Positions 24,255-36,107 are shown, counted from the stretch's first letter. The stretch is 64,000 nucleotides of DNA from Pholiota molesta (GCA_014925825.1 JACGCK010000003.1:992001-1056000), one strand, 5' to 3'. The notes: a model not told the origin generated them from the letters alone. Numbers and translations are program-made.

Positions 24255-25135
24255 GGTGGACGGGAGGGTAGCAGGTGAAGGAGAAAGGAAGCAAGCCGTT
24301 AGCGAGTGGTAATTAATATCACAAAAATCCTTTGGGGATGCGGTCGATGCAATATCTACGCGATTTGTCACGTGTGCGACGCTGTTCCGATGCCGCGGCG
24401 CTTAAGTTCGCGGGCCCGTTGAATCAATCTTTGAGTCTTTGACTAGTCTCCAATCCACCTTGCTACTTCAAATGGACGTCTGATCGCATAGATCAGGTCT
24501 GCATTCTACTGCAACGTTGCTGCCCGCTGTGAATCTCAAAGTTTTATCGTGAACGAGCTTGAATTTGCCTGTGATTCTCTTGTGTCGCCACTGTCACCGC
24601 GTCGGTTCTCAGACTCGCGAGAATATGTATTTTTGTCTTCTGGTCCTTGCTCTATTGTTGCTCTATCGAACGCTTTCCCATCTGCTCAGGAGCTAAAATA
24701 TAGCGTGGAGTTGGCGTGGATACTCTTAGCGGCCCCAGGTACAATACGAGTATGTGCTGGCTAGGCGTAGAGCTCATTCGCTGCGAAAGATTCGAAATGT
24801 TGCAAAACAGAAGGCGCGTCAAATTGAATATTGAATGAACAACGAATTGATAAATCTGGAAACCGCGGTACAAATACGATAGAAATGACACGACTCGGGC
24901 CTAAGAGAAAGGTATGATCCTTCTAATTTCATGATTGGGATGAGTGCATGTTGACGGTGTTTATGCGGCCTCACATATTGCGAATGATCTTGAAGAAATG
25001 CGTATCATGACGCATCGCGCATATTACCGTCCAGCTCTTTGTTTGGAGATCGGAGTGGGGCAAAATCCACCACCTGAATCGCTTGGGAGACGAAAAAGGA
25101 GCGTATTTCAGCGACAGGTCGTACAGTGCATAAAA
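24255..25135. other. Stretch without a supported gene
   Basis: It contains the BIO2 5' region and the 3' side of the small ORF to the right. Only short, unconvincing ORFs occur on both strands; no repeat or RNA gene was recognised. Confidence 0.5.
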
Positions 25136-25387
25136 TCATGTCGACCCACCCCTTTTCCCAGTCCCATTCCCATTACTTTTGCCTCCAGGAGTCGTTTGAC
25201 CGTTGAATTCATTTCTGAACTCTGAATGATTTTCTTGGTTGCTTTGCGAATATTCTGTAGTTGGCGTATTTGTCGATTTATCTTTGGGGTCCGGCGTTGT
25301 GTGTTGTCGGACGGCGTTCCATTGTCGCAGAGTATGAGCTGCAAGTTGTCTGGAATATTGATGTTTTTGCTGTTCCAGAGAGCTCAT
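25136..25387 (-). CDS. Small hypothetical protein (83 aa)
   Basis: An intronless ORF begins MSSLEQQKHQYSRQLAAHTL at ATG 25387; the same frame is open 16 codons upstream. The first 30 residues form a plausible helix rich in Gln and His. The rest is polar and disordered (Ser, Asn, Thr, Gly), ending in a basic GTGKRGGST. Composition is protein-like rather than random, but I recognise no family and cannot exclude a chance ORF or a fragment of a larger spliced gene. Confidence 0.35.
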   Translation of the reverse strand: MSSLEQQKHQYSRQLAAHTLRQWNAVRQHTTPDPKDKSTNTPTTEYSQSNQENHSEFRNEFNGQTTPGGKSNGNGTGKRGGST

Positions 25388-27560
25388 CGCTGCTGTATGA
25401 TTGGTGGAAAGGGTTTGAAATGTGCAGCAGTGCAATAGTGAGGATACCTAAATAAAAACCGAGATCTCGCTGTCTTATATATCTTTTATTGCAGAAAAAC
25501 GGAGCGAAAGATGGACTCCACCAATCCCGTCACAGGAAGCGGGCCATCCATCTTAAAGTCCAATGACGTCGGTCGGTCGACGGAGTCTCATCCACACGTG
25601 ATGGGCGCGTCCTCCTTTTTGACGCTCGTTACGCCATTCCCTGAAACTCTTTCAGACTTGTATTTTTTGTCCAGGCACCCCTATATTACTACCCATAACA
25701 TTTAACTTTTCCAGCGTCGAAAATCTTTGAACTCGGTGCTTAACCTCGTTTAGCTTGGATGACCACATTTAAACTTCTTCGCAAATAATGATCCCCAAAT
25801 ATGTAGACTGCATCACCAACAAACACATTTCCACAAGGACTAATTCCACACGTCAGAACAGGACACAGTTCTTAGCGCTATCCAACACAAGTCAATCACT
25901 CCACGTCCACGCAAAACACGACCACATTATCGATCCGTGTCGAACGCGGCGCGTAGCTCCAGTGGCATGGAAAATTCTGCGGTACTGCTTCTCCACAGCC
26001 AAATTGTGGGATGTCATAGAAAAGTGTATACCAAAAGTCGAAACCAAGAGTTAATTCCCCTACTTGAGGCGGGATTCTCTGGTAATCCAAAACCTCTACC
26101 TTTCCTTCAAGCATCTTCGCCATTACTATGTCTGTTTTCCAATGACGACATGTGGGGTTCATTTTCACAGTGAACACAGTCTTATTCATCCGGCAAAGCT
26201 TGGCTTCTTCTCTATTGAAACGACCCGACCTTATCGTGCGGTTATATATCAATCGTCTATGGACAATAGCTTAGCGCCAAATTGGATCTTCTCTAACCAA
26301 TTATCTGCAACAGAACCATCTGCATGCTTCGGCTCCTTCCAGAGGGCCTAACTCATTGTAGCATTGACAGTGGCTCTGATGACGAACTTATCATGGCCCG
26401 CGCTCGTGATTACTAGCCAGCGATTCATCCGAATCACACGGAAAGATAAAACCGTACTTTAGAAGCACAAAGCCTGTGCAAATGGTTCTAAACGTGGGTG
26501 AATCCATCGCTTGTCGCTCCGCTCGTTCCATAGAAAGCACCGTATAAATTCGCCTGTGGGGAGGGGAGTCTTGTTAAACTAACCAGTAATGGAGGTTCAG
26601 ACCTCATTGTAGACGGTTTTGATTTAGTCCCTCTCTGCTCGCCTTTCTTCCAGACCTAGGCCAGTGATTTCTCTAGAATTGAAAACGCCACAATGTCTCG
26701 CTTTCCACTGATGAGAGCAAGATGTTTTAAAACTTTAATCTTCGTCTCTTACAGCCAAAAAGATATTCTGTTAAACCAAGGCGGTAGAGCAGTGTCGGTG
26801 TTGTTATGCGGCTGAGGATTGTATTGCCTTGAATTTAACATTGATCGGGGTACATTTAACATTTTCTATCACTATCCGACGTCATACTGATATGAGTAAG
26901 GTTGTCTGCATTGTCGAGGGTGCATGCTTGGAGTCCATACAACTCCATGCCACTGATTGATGGAAACAGTCAAAAAAAGAAGGTCACCTTCCTCTTTGAG
27001 ACAGGCCATCAACAATCGTATTCAAGCATCATGCCGAGACTTGCGTGGATGACCAGCGATGACGGAGACTCCTCAGCGCCCCTCGTCTATTTAGCGCACA
27101 TTGAATACAACACTGGGTCATCATGACGAGGACCCAGGAATGCTTCTGCGCAAAAATTCGATCGTTGTGATCAATGGGAGTACGAACCAAGTGACCATAT
27201 CCAAATCGTCTCAAATCAGGCAGCTGTTCATCTACCGCTGAGTAGTTAAGGATCAGCGCCGTCCGAAAACGAAGTTGGGGGCTAATGTTAGCGATGGCTG
27301 AACATTAAAGTCTTGACATTCAATTCATCAAGTGAAGCAAGGAATCTCAAACTCGGCCGTAGTTCAGGATCAGAGGGCAGGTATCTGATTTCCGGATCAA
27401 CAGTGCACGCTACAACACGGGTACGTATACAACACCGACGGCGGCAGCGTCGATAGATATACTACAAAAGATCATCGCCACCGGTGCGTGAGGAGGGATG
27501 GAAGGGGATGATACCGGAAACGAAGCAAAGAACGAAAACGTGTGACCAACTCAGCATTTG
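25388..27560. other. Gene-poor stretch
   Basis: No gene can be supported. The longest reverse ORF (25896-26252, 118 codons, containing PTCRHWKTDIVMAKMLEGK) resembles no family I know, and flanking splice sites do not extend it. No repeat array or tRNA was seen. Confidence 0.45.
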
Positions 27561-28298
27561 TTTACAAATGCAAAGCAAGCACCAAATGAAGGGGGGGATG
27601 CAAAGAAATAGATATTACTGGAACACCAGGAGATAAGATAAAGAGTAATTAAATAGGAAGACCATATTATAAGCCTATAAGGCGTCAAGATCGAGATATT
27701 CGGAGGTACGTCGTGGGGTAGGATGTGAGTTTGCGTGTCGGATGCGGTACCAGGTCGACAGTCTGAGCCCGGATCTCAGACTGATCGTCGTTGTTTGTGC
27801 TACAGATAATCGTCGAAGAGAGGATGGTTGGGGGAGAAAGGTATGACGTAGGACATGTTGATGATGGTTGGGGAATATGCAAAGCAGGAGCAGGCAGGAA
27901 AAAACAAGACGGATATGCAGATGTGACTAAATAAAATGCAAGATGCAAAGGGAATAAGATATGTTGCAAAGCAGAAAAGAAAGATGCTATGAGAGAGATA
28001 TGAAGGATAAAAAATGAAATGTCCGAGAATATGAGGTCGTTGCATGTTATTTTCGTGAAATGAGCGATATCGAACAGAAGAGGGCGATGATGCGGGGCAA
28101 AAGGGTGGAAACAAAATACATGCGCGGGTCAGGTCGATTCGTGGCAATGGCGTGCAGATGCAAAAGACAAGAAAATAGATATCTTCCAGAGTGTCGTCGC
28201 ATCGTTTAAAAATGTGGTATCGTTGTCGTATCGTGTCGCCAGAAAGAAATGATGTCGCGGTTGTGCACCCACTACCGCGGCAGATGCAAAATGGACAC
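27561..28298 (-). promoter_or_regulatory. Probable 3' UTR of the BTG/Tob gene with repeated CTTTGCAT motif
   Basis: Read on the minus strand (sense for the BTG/Tob gene), the octamer CTTTGCAT occurs four times exactly (27568-27575, 27598-27605, 27877-27884, 27943-27950). Near copies lie at about 27964, 28158 and 28284. There is no gene in this interval. The clustering suggests an RNA or DNA element. UTR extent is inferred from position only. Confidence 0.4.
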
Positions 28299-29246
28299 TT
28301 AAGCGCGAACAGAGCGCCAGTTGCCCGAGTTGCTCATGGCGGCGTTGGAGACCGCCAGATTTCTCGGCTTAGCGGGGGCCTTTTGGCCACCGCCGAGCAT
28401 TACACCGCCAGTGAGCACGGTGGTCTTTCCGCCATCATAAGGAGTCACCTCCGTCTTGGTCGTGTCGACAAAGACGCGGGCTTGGCGGGCGCGCTCCCTG
28501 CGAGACTGCTTGACCTCGCCGCTCTTGCCAGATGCGGCAGAGGTGCGCGAGGAAGCAGTGTCGGCCGAAGCGAAAGAGAAGCCGGAGGAGCTGGAGTTGG
28601 AAGAGCGTGAGCTGCATCGGGACTGCTCCGAGATGCTCGACATGGGTGAGGTGGAGCGACCTGGCATGGGGAACTGGGTGATGATAGGAGTCATCCAGGT
28701 TGGCGCGCTGATCTCATCCGCGAGAAGGGTGAAAATCTTTTCCTCCTCCTCCTCATCCTCCTCGAGAACCTGTTGGGCGAAGGTCTTGCGGGGTGCGGAT
28801 TGCAAGCGAAGCGATGTTTGGATCATGGGCTCGCTGAAGACGGGCATGGAGACCTTTGGGGCGGTCGGGGCGGCTTCGTCAGACCAAACGGTGATGATCT
28901 TTTCTTGGCAGCGGACGGCGATGCACCCGGGGTCGACGAAAAGATCGAACTCGTTGTTGCCGAGGAGCGCGATCCAGTCAAACCATTGAACGTTCGCGGC
29001 AGTGCAGGCACTCCAGATCGGGCGCGGGGGCAGACAGGCGGGGGAGAGGGTCATGCAGCGGCGGCCCGAGCCCCGGATAGGGTCCTTGGGGCTCCAAGAA
29101 GTGGCATAGTGGGCGATGAGGTTTGCTTCGAGCACGGTTTGGAGTTTAAGGAGAGTGTTGGGTGCATAAGTGCCCTGGAGTTTTGCGGTGAGGAAGGTGA
29201 TGGCGTGGGCGACAGCGACAGAAAGAGACTCGGATGAAGAGGCCAT
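28299..29246 (-). CDS. BTG/Tob-type anti-proliferative domain protein
   Basis: An intronless ORF of 315 residues. Residues 1-115 match the BTG/Tob fold: AVAHAITFLTAKLQGTYAP, then a helix ending ANLIAHYATSWSPKDPIRGS, GSGRRCMTLSP, and NNEFDLFVDPGCIAVRCQEK, corresponding to the two BTG boxes. In animals this domain binds the Caf1/Pop2 deadenylase of CCR4-NOT and speeds mRNA decay; fungal members probably do likewise. The C-terminal 200 residues are disordered, with an acidic run (EEDEEEEEKIF) and long Ser-rich stretches. It starts at the first ATG. Antisense ORFs over the same DNA are by-products of its high GC. The long 3' flank carries a repeated CTTTGCAT element. Confidence 0.85.
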   Translation of the reverse strand: MASSSESLSVAVAHAITFLTAKLQGTYAPNTLLKLQTVLEANLIAHYATSWSPKDPIRGSGRRCMTLSPACLPPRPIWSACTAANVQWFDWIALLGNNEFDLFVDPGCIAVRCQEKIITVWSDEAAPTAPKVSMPVFSEPMIQTSLRLQSAPRKTFAQQVLEEDEEEEEKIFTLLADEISAPTWMTPIITQFPMPGRSTSPMSSISEQSRCSSRSSNSSSSGFSFASADTASSRTSAASGKSGEVKQSRRERARQARVFVDTTKTEVTPYDGGKTTVLTGGVMLGGGQKAPAKPRNLAVSNAAMSNSGNWRSVRA

Positions 29247-30084
29247 TGCGTGATATGCGTAAAGTTAAAGAGACGCGAAGGGTATCGTCCGGCGATAAAG
29301 AGAGCGGCGAGGACAGTAACGAAGAGAGGAGATCGTCGAGGGGTCTGCGAGCGTGGATGCAGAGTCTACGAGTACAAAGAGAGCGTGGTCTACAGAAAAA
29401 AAAGGTAAGCGGATGGGCGTTTATATGGAGGCGCCGCAGCGATCACGCACGGGTAGCGGGTAAATTGAAATAGGGGCGATCGCGAGACGGACTGGAAAAA
29501 GGTGGACTGAGAGCAGGAAGAAAGGAAACCGGGTCCTGGGGAGAGGCCCTCAGCAGGCCGTGTTTATAAAAGCAGCCCGCGCAGGCGAGGCAGCGAATAC
29601 AAAGACAATTGCGCCACGTGCGGCAACACACAATAACGCTTCCTGCCCTCCCACACTACAAACGACCTTGTATTCCCCTACGCCAATCCCGACGTCCCGC
29701 CACGCCTTGTTTTCCATCCGCGTATCCATCATTCCTCTTATTGTCTGCCCTTGCCTTTTGTTGCTCATTTCTGATCCAAGTCTGCGGTTCTGATGTTCCA
29801 GCGTTTCAACTCTGCCCTGACACGCAGTTGCGTTTACTTCATCCGTCTGCATGCCATTACGAACTGGAGAGTCATCTCGAGTCACCAGGAGAATCTGGGA
29901 CTCAGTGGGAGAATACCCAAGGAATGACTAATCTAGTAAGCCGTGTCGGATCCCCAATATTTTAAACTCCGAGCCAGAAACGCAAACTTTCTTTCCACTA
30001 TACACACAACTTGCCCGCCCAGCGTCAAGCCAATAAAACAAAAAAAGAGGTCTTACACCCAATATCCCGTAACATCAGACCACC
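29247..30084. other. Divergent intergenic region between BTG/Tob and eS27 genes
   Basis: About 840 bases hold the two divergent promoters. The right-hand part is pyrimidine-rich before the eS27 start, as expected for a ribosomal protein gene. The ORFs here are short and overlap without a domain. Confidence 0.5.
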
Positions 30085-30583
30085 ATGGTGGGTTCCTCGC
30101 CGTCATGCTCGCCATCGGGAAAGACGACTGACCTTTTCCCCCAAGACTCTCGCCGTTGACCTGCTCCACCCATCTCCTGAGCATGAGGCTAAGCAGCACA
30201 AGCTCAAGCGTCTTGTGCAGTCGCCGAACTCGTACTTCATGGACGTCAAGTGCCCTGGTAAGTAGATCGTCCCCGCTGCCCACTTGACCCAATCACCCAC
30301 CTCGATGGCCCCGGGTCTTCTGTTCCTCCTGCTCCTGCGATCGCACATAATACTCATGGTTTCCTCGTTTTGCTCTTCAGGATGCTTTGCCATCACCACC
30401 GTATTCTCGCATGCCCAGACTGTTGTCGTCTGCCCTTCATGCACAAGCGTGTTGTGCCAACCTACTGGAGGAAAGGCTAGGCTGACAGAGGGTGCGTTCA
30501 TCTACAAACTGTCTCTTTTTCGTTTCGTATGCTCACCTACGCCCCCCATCTCCCCAGGTTGCTCGTTCCGTAAAAAGAACTAA
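30085..30583 (+). CDS. RPS27: 40S ribosomal protein eS27
   Basis: Four exons encode the 82-residue zinc-ribbon protein of the small ribosomal subunit: 30085-30087, 30146-30257, 30381-30491 and 30558-30583. The first coding exon is just the ATG. The protein reads [20 protein letters not shown], then [20 protein letters not shown] and [20 protein letters not shown], ending GCSFRKKN. The four zinc ligands are in CPGC and CPSC. Length and sequence match the family from end to end, and all phases fit. The intron after the ATG probably carries regulatory elements, as is common in ribosomal protein genes. Confidence 0.97.
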
Positions 30584-32817
30584 GTTCAGAGACTCCATCT
30601 TTGTCTTAGCTACACTACGTTATACATTCCTGTCGCTCGCACCCAAACGCACACGTCTTGTCACCATCACCATTCCCAGCCTTGTGCATGTCGACGGTCC
30701 AAAGACACGCATCTCTCAGTCATTTTGACCTTGCATTCATTGCTTGTATTACATTGGCTCTTATCTTGTCTGCATGATTTTTTCTTCTTTTGACATGGAT
30801 TGTACTCTTGTGTTGGATGATGCCATCTTATCATTCCTGTAATAACCATACACTTAGGCGTTCATGGTCATCAAGAAGTTTCTTAATTGTCGGTCATATT
30901 GGCATCGAGCAAAACCTAGTCCTTGTATTCCGCCATTGCAATGTGCGATGTGTCTAATTACGCAGTGGGGTCGTGTGACTTATCATCAACATTTCTAGAC
31001 ATATTCACTATCCGCTTGCATTTTCTCATTCCAAGCCAAGATGGTTCGCTGAACCGAGAGCTTTGGAATAGCATTTCTAAATTCACATACCTCTCCATAT
31101 TCTTTGGAACATGAGATTCGAACTCATTACCATCTCCAAATATACCCCTGACTTCAATGTGTTTCCCCACAGGCAGCATTCCTATTGCAGAGCTTTGCAA
31201 TGGAGTACTGCGAGCGTGATCACCAGTACATCCATTCTACCCTTTCCATCTCGTGTTTACGATTCCTTTCGCACCCACGCAAATTACCTACCCTCGTCAG
31301 CATCATTGGTTCGGTTTCAATTGTACTGACACTAGCAGAAGTGGGGGAAGCACCAAATCCGATGATTCCCGTATTCTGAACAATAACATTTCAAAAGCTT
31401 CTCAGCCGGCGCTGTACAGGGTCCACACCTTCTTCTAAATATCGAAATTATACGTTGTATTTCTGGATAGCATTCGCACTGATCGACTAGTCTTATGGTA
31501 ACGCATTTTTCCGAGCCCTTGTATACGCAGGTGTCTGGACAAGAGGATCTATAGGTTCCAAGCATTGTCAACAGATCTACTCGTTGTAGTAGAGATTTGC
31601 ATAGCTGTTAATCATCTGTCGCATTATATGCAATCGTTGCTACACTACATACGCTCTGGTACCAATACTTGCTTAGTATATGGTCAAGCCTCGACATGGA
31701 TGCATGAAGGCCGGCCCACCGATCTAACCCAGACCTCAGCGATCTGAATTCCATGAGAAGGCCCGGGGACGACACGAGGCTATCTATTCGGTACCTTTTG
31801 GTCATGAGAGTACGGCAGGTAATTATCCTTGCTTCTTCTTCGTTCGCTTCGCATGAGCATGAGGCACTGTGAGCCGTCGGATGTCTCCCTGTCTGTCGAA
31901 GTGCGAAAGAACGGTATCAGAATCCTTTTGTTCAACCCTATAGATATCTCTCCCATAACGTTATTGCGTCAAGATCGTTAACATTGTTACCTCATGTCTC
32001 TAGTTCATCTCTAGCATTTAAAGTTGCTACGCATGATTATCGAGTGGCAGCGCAAACGACCGTGAGCCATATCGTATGTCTTGCTGTTCCCTGGTCGCTA
32101 GGTATACGGCGTTGTTTGCATGAGTGCGTGGGCGGCGTGCGCCTTTATAATTGAGATCGATCCTTGTTGGATCCTTGTCTAAATTTAATATCTGATGACC
32201 TACTTATCGGCCTTTATCAAGACACAGATATTACTTGACCAGTGTCCTGGGGGTGATTTGGTGTTTACCTTCTCGACCTTTTACTGACCTTTTCACCTTG
32301 TGTACGAATTTACCTCGGAGCGCGTGGAACGAGCGCTTAATAGCGTCACTAGTTTTGAAGGGCACTTCCATGAGCGCACAACCGCCCTTTCCTTCTAATG
32401 AAAATAGCCTACTGATTGTCTGAAAGACAATTATCCATGGACGGCGGAGCGAAAGCGCAGCTGATGTGCGAATATATACTCGGAATACAATTCTGGAATG
32501 TCTGATCCAACGCATGAACATGAACTTAGAGGCTATGCGGCTTCCGACCTCTTGTCAATTATTTATTTATCACCGCTACATAGTACCATTTGAAGCGTAA
32601 ATACATAAATCTTTGAAATGTAACAAGGGATACTAAAATGAAGAGAATGGAAGGCAAGGAAAACACGAACACAAGTCTCCAGATCTCTAGGTCAATGGGA
32701 CTACACTGTCAATTAGTACGAACAATAGTTGGGGTATAAGTAGGTGAGTAATCAAAGTCTAAGGTAAAGCGGTGGACAGTCAAGAACATAGGAAAGCGGT
32801 TAGATGTGTATAAGAGA
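30584..32817. other. Gene-poor stretch downstream of eS27
   Basis: No ORF shows a domain. The best reverse ORF (32231-32521, 96 codons) has a basic Lys/Arg-rich end but no recognisable family or splice-consistent partners. No repeat array, tRNA or transposon terminus was recognised. Confidence 0.5.
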
Positions 32818-34368
32818 TCACAACTTCGATTGAAGATTTTCCTTTGCGGGTCCAGTGATTGCGGCGCGCACAACGCCTTCTTGGGAAGTTACCGCTATTA
32901 GGATGCCATCCCGGGTGAAAAACTAAAATATAAGTTGGAGTCGAAAATATGGAGTAGAGAAGCATTCTAGAGTATGACATACCCGTCCGTGAACGACACC
33001 TCGGCCAGAGCCACCGGAAGGGCAATCCATCTTCATTTGACCGCAGATAGTAAACAACGGTTGGAAGCGGTCAGAAAAGTACAGATACATACCTCATAAA
33101 GAAGCCAGTCACCTGCATCAAAATCATTACTGTTGGATAGAATGATCAGCAATGAAGCATTTCTCCTGGATGAAGTACGATATGCATCATTCTTACCTGT
33201 AATACCATATGGAATGGTCGAGAGTGGACTAGAAACAAATATAAAGGCACTCAGTAATTGTTCGGCGGTGTATGGGAAGAAAATTTACAATCATGCCCAA
33301 TGTATCTGGACCTTTGTTTCCTGGTTTAAGCCCCATGATACGCCCCGCTGTAGCAATGCTTTTATCGTATTAGTCTTGGGTGATATATAAAGCTGCACGG
33401 AACATACAAATGTAGATCAGACATATAGCCTAGGATACACTGTCGGCCTCAGGATGAGTAAACGTACGCAATCGGAGCATGGCTCAGGACTGACCTTTGG
33501 AAGGGTGGCTCATACTTGGGTATGCTACGCGCCTTCATCCAATACATGTATCTCACAACACCAGTCTGATCCACATAATGAGCCTTGGCCACCTTGATAG
33601 CAATAGGACTTCGTGAACGTTCCTACAGGAAGAAACATTTTGAGGTTAATATTTGATGATTGGGACAGGCAGTAGCTCACACTCAGCCTCTCTTGAAAGT
33701 AATCCACGATCCTCGGGTCTGACTTTGGATCTTGAATCACGCGTATGTAACTGGCCTCTTCGTCTGGACATTCCTCCGGAGGGGGAACTAAGGGCATCGC
33801 CCATTGGTGTCTCCGCTGCCAGGGTTCCGGTCTTTGAATGAGCAGAGCATTATGAATATGGTCTTGCCGTTCTGAATGGCCTTCACACAACGAGTAACAT
33901 ATGATCTTCCTTCCCGTATCGGTCAACATTGTAGATAATTGGCGTAGACGGAGATCCACTTGTGAGAAAATAGCACTGTTCATTGTAAACGGGAATGAAG
34001 ACTGCAAGAAATGCACAACACCTACATGTAAGACTAGTTGTGACGAAAAGTTCAAAACAAAAAAAATCAATATCTTCTTCATTGGCTAAGATTAGGTATG
34101 GGTTTACTGACATGAAGAGCGAGAGCAGGGTCTACGCAGTTTGTAGCGGACACTAAAGCTTGGCTGATGACCTGTCTACTCCGTGATTTCATCAATTATT
34201 TCGAAAGCACAGATATCATGTTAAAAACTTGCCCTCCAAATACTCCTCGAGCACGCATGGGTAACCAAAGAGATTTAGACCGGAAGAGATTGACTTCAAT
34301 CTGCTCACTTCGAGTGAAGTCGAGATTTGTTCATGCTCTGCCTGGTTTAAAGCACCTGTGTCGCTCAT
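32818..34368 (-). CDS. TES1: Peroxisomal acyl-CoA thioesterase (TesB family)
   Basis: A multi-exon minus-strand gene hydrolyses fatty acyl-CoA to free acid and CoA in peroxisomes. It shows the double hot-dog TesB landmarks in order: VNLFRSKSLWLPMRARGVFG, CYFLTSGSPSTPIIYNVDR, a long linker with PEPWQRRHQWAMPLVPPPEE, IAIKVAKAHYVDQTGVVRYM, STLDHSIWYY, NDFDAGDWLLYE, and RDGILIAVTSQEGVVRAAIT. The D of LDHS and the Q of SQEG are the usual catalytic positions. The last residues are Q-S-K-L, a PTS1 peroxisome signal. Frame break: from ATG 34368 the frame reaches SLEV near 34305, but the conserved frame (EQIEVNLF) needs one extra base there. A 5' UTR intron probably lies around 34445-34527. Confidence 0.9.
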
Positions 34369-34932
34369 AGTTGTACCAGAAACTTGAAATAAACGAGGAG
34401 AATGAAAGAATGGCGTTCCGAGAGGATATGAGATGATTCTTTGACGAGGGAAGGTTGCAAGGTTTTAAAGATAAAAATATGAGCATAGATTTCGCATGAC
34501 GTGCATTCCGGCGATACACTTACCGGAGTAGCCGGAAGTGGAGTGTTCTCGAAAATTAAGATACTGATTTATACTATTACTTGCGAGTCATCTATGCCTA
34601 GGTATATTTCTAGCTCTTGTAATAAAACATGATTCGATAACGTAGAATATCCGAGGCTTGTTGGTGTCATTGACCATCCAGAACTAATCCAAACCGTCTC
34701 CATGATTGGTTCGTATCGGTAGATCCAAGCTGACATCTAGCTGAAGCACCTGGGATTTTGGAGTCTGCTCATCCACGTACGGGTGTAGAAGCCAAAGTTC
34801 AAATATCTCCATGGCACGGTCTTCGAGGATTGTAGTGTTACATTCGATAATTGTTGATGAGCCGATGGTCGTGGTTCTATGCAAGCTGGGGTGTTGGCTG
34901 TAGCAATGGGATTGCGTTAGGAGAAAGCTGTA
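34369..34932. other. Intergenic region between RAD14 and TES1
   Basis: It holds the RAD14 3' flank and the TES1 promoter and 5' UTR, including a good donor GTAAGTG at 34527. The frame of RAD14 stays open for 82 more codons beyond its TAA (to 34684). I treat this as chance because XPA-family proteins end at this point. Confidence 0.5.
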
Positions 34933-36107
34933 TTATAGTTCTTCGACTTCGATTGTGAAACCGCATTCATGGCAGACTTGTTCTCCTATACCATTCAACC
35001 TGTTTCCACTGTGCTAAAGACATGCTTATGTTCAGCATCTTTGCGGCGTTGCCAGATACCTTCCTTTGTACGCTTTCGCAGATCACGCAAGCCCTGTTCG
35101 AATTTCCTGTTCTTTTTCTTCTTTTTCTCTGCCGTTCGTTTCTCGAATTCCGCATCCAAAGCCTCTGGAGAGCCCCACTTCTTCCAAGCGAATTCTTCGA
35201 CTTGATAACGGAGGTATAACATCATGTTCGCATATGTGGATGCATGCGGATTAGCTTTGAGGAGGTGCGGCATAGCTTCTTCATCTCGGAGTTCGGCTAC
35301 CGGCGAAGATGAATAAAAACATCTGGTTGAAGGATCAACTATAAACTTACGATCGGTCAATAAATAATCCTAAATATATATTAGAATTGATATTTGGGGC
35401 AAAGATCATAAACGCACTTCCTTGCACTCTGTTTTGGTGAGAAGACTATATTTTTCCGGCTTTTCGCGTTGACAAGATTTGCAGACAAGACAGTCAAAGA
35501 CTTTCATGAAAGTTGGATCAATATCCATGGATTGACATTCCCGGCATTTAGGATTCATGCCAGGATCGAGAAACATTGCTATTTAATGGGAAACATTAGA
35601 TCGATTACGACAATGTATGGAGTGCTAGTGCTCACGGATGTCCAGGTTATGCACATTCCGTTGCTTCTCGCGTTCGGCTTCTTTCTCTTCAACTGTTCAT
35701 CAACCTCCTTCCCATCGTCAATCAAGAACCTCCTTTCGAATTGACCATCTTGGACAGATCATATTCAAAGTATGTTCCAAGTCGGGTATCACGTTTGAGT
35801 GGTTTAGAAGAGGATGCCACAGGGCCCGTTGGTAATTGCTGTCCTGCTGGGGTAACAGTGGACGGTCGCTTATTGTTTGCATTGACATAGGAGGCAGAGG
35901 ATGATGATTGCTCCCTTTCTCGTTGGGCAGCTTTCGCTATTATGGTTATCAGAGCGAGCAACATGCGGTTTATATTTAGAGGAGCAGTAGCGGACCTTTC
36001 AATCGGTTGATCTCAATTTGTTTGACATGCTCTGGTGTTGATTGTAATTGAGAGATATTTGTGGTTCTGTTCGGGGGAGTAGAGGATCTTGCTGTGGTTT
36101 CGGGCAT
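34933..36107 (-). CDS. RAD14: DNA damage-recognition protein Rad14/XPA
   Basis: The nucleotide-excision-repair factor that binds damaged DNA and RPA. The start [12 protein letters not shown] (ATG 36107) leads into a helical, Gln/Arg-rich N-terminus. The C4 zinc finger is [14 protein letters not shown] followed by CLVCKSC (about 35500-35570). Then come [51 protein letters not shown] and a Lys-rich helix, all typical of XPA. The C-terminal pair HKHVF and [14 protein letters not shown] is also conserved, but the two are in different frames. Near 34995 a shift is needed: one missing base would restore it (a GT..AG interval there is only 14 bases, too short for an intron). The stop used is TAA at 34933. 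Confidence 0.92.

Noticed and set aside
25896..26252. 118-codon reverse ORF as a gene
   Set aside because: No recognisable domain, no splice-consistent extension and no nearby conserved context.
28191..29237. Plus-strand ORFs of 139-177 codons
   Set aside because: Antisense shadows of the GC-rich BTG/Tob gene, which has a recognisable domain on the minus strand.
34996..35009. Real 14-base micro-intron in RAD14
   Set aside because: Below any plausible spliceosomal size; a one-base assembly error fits the pattern in neighbouring genes better.
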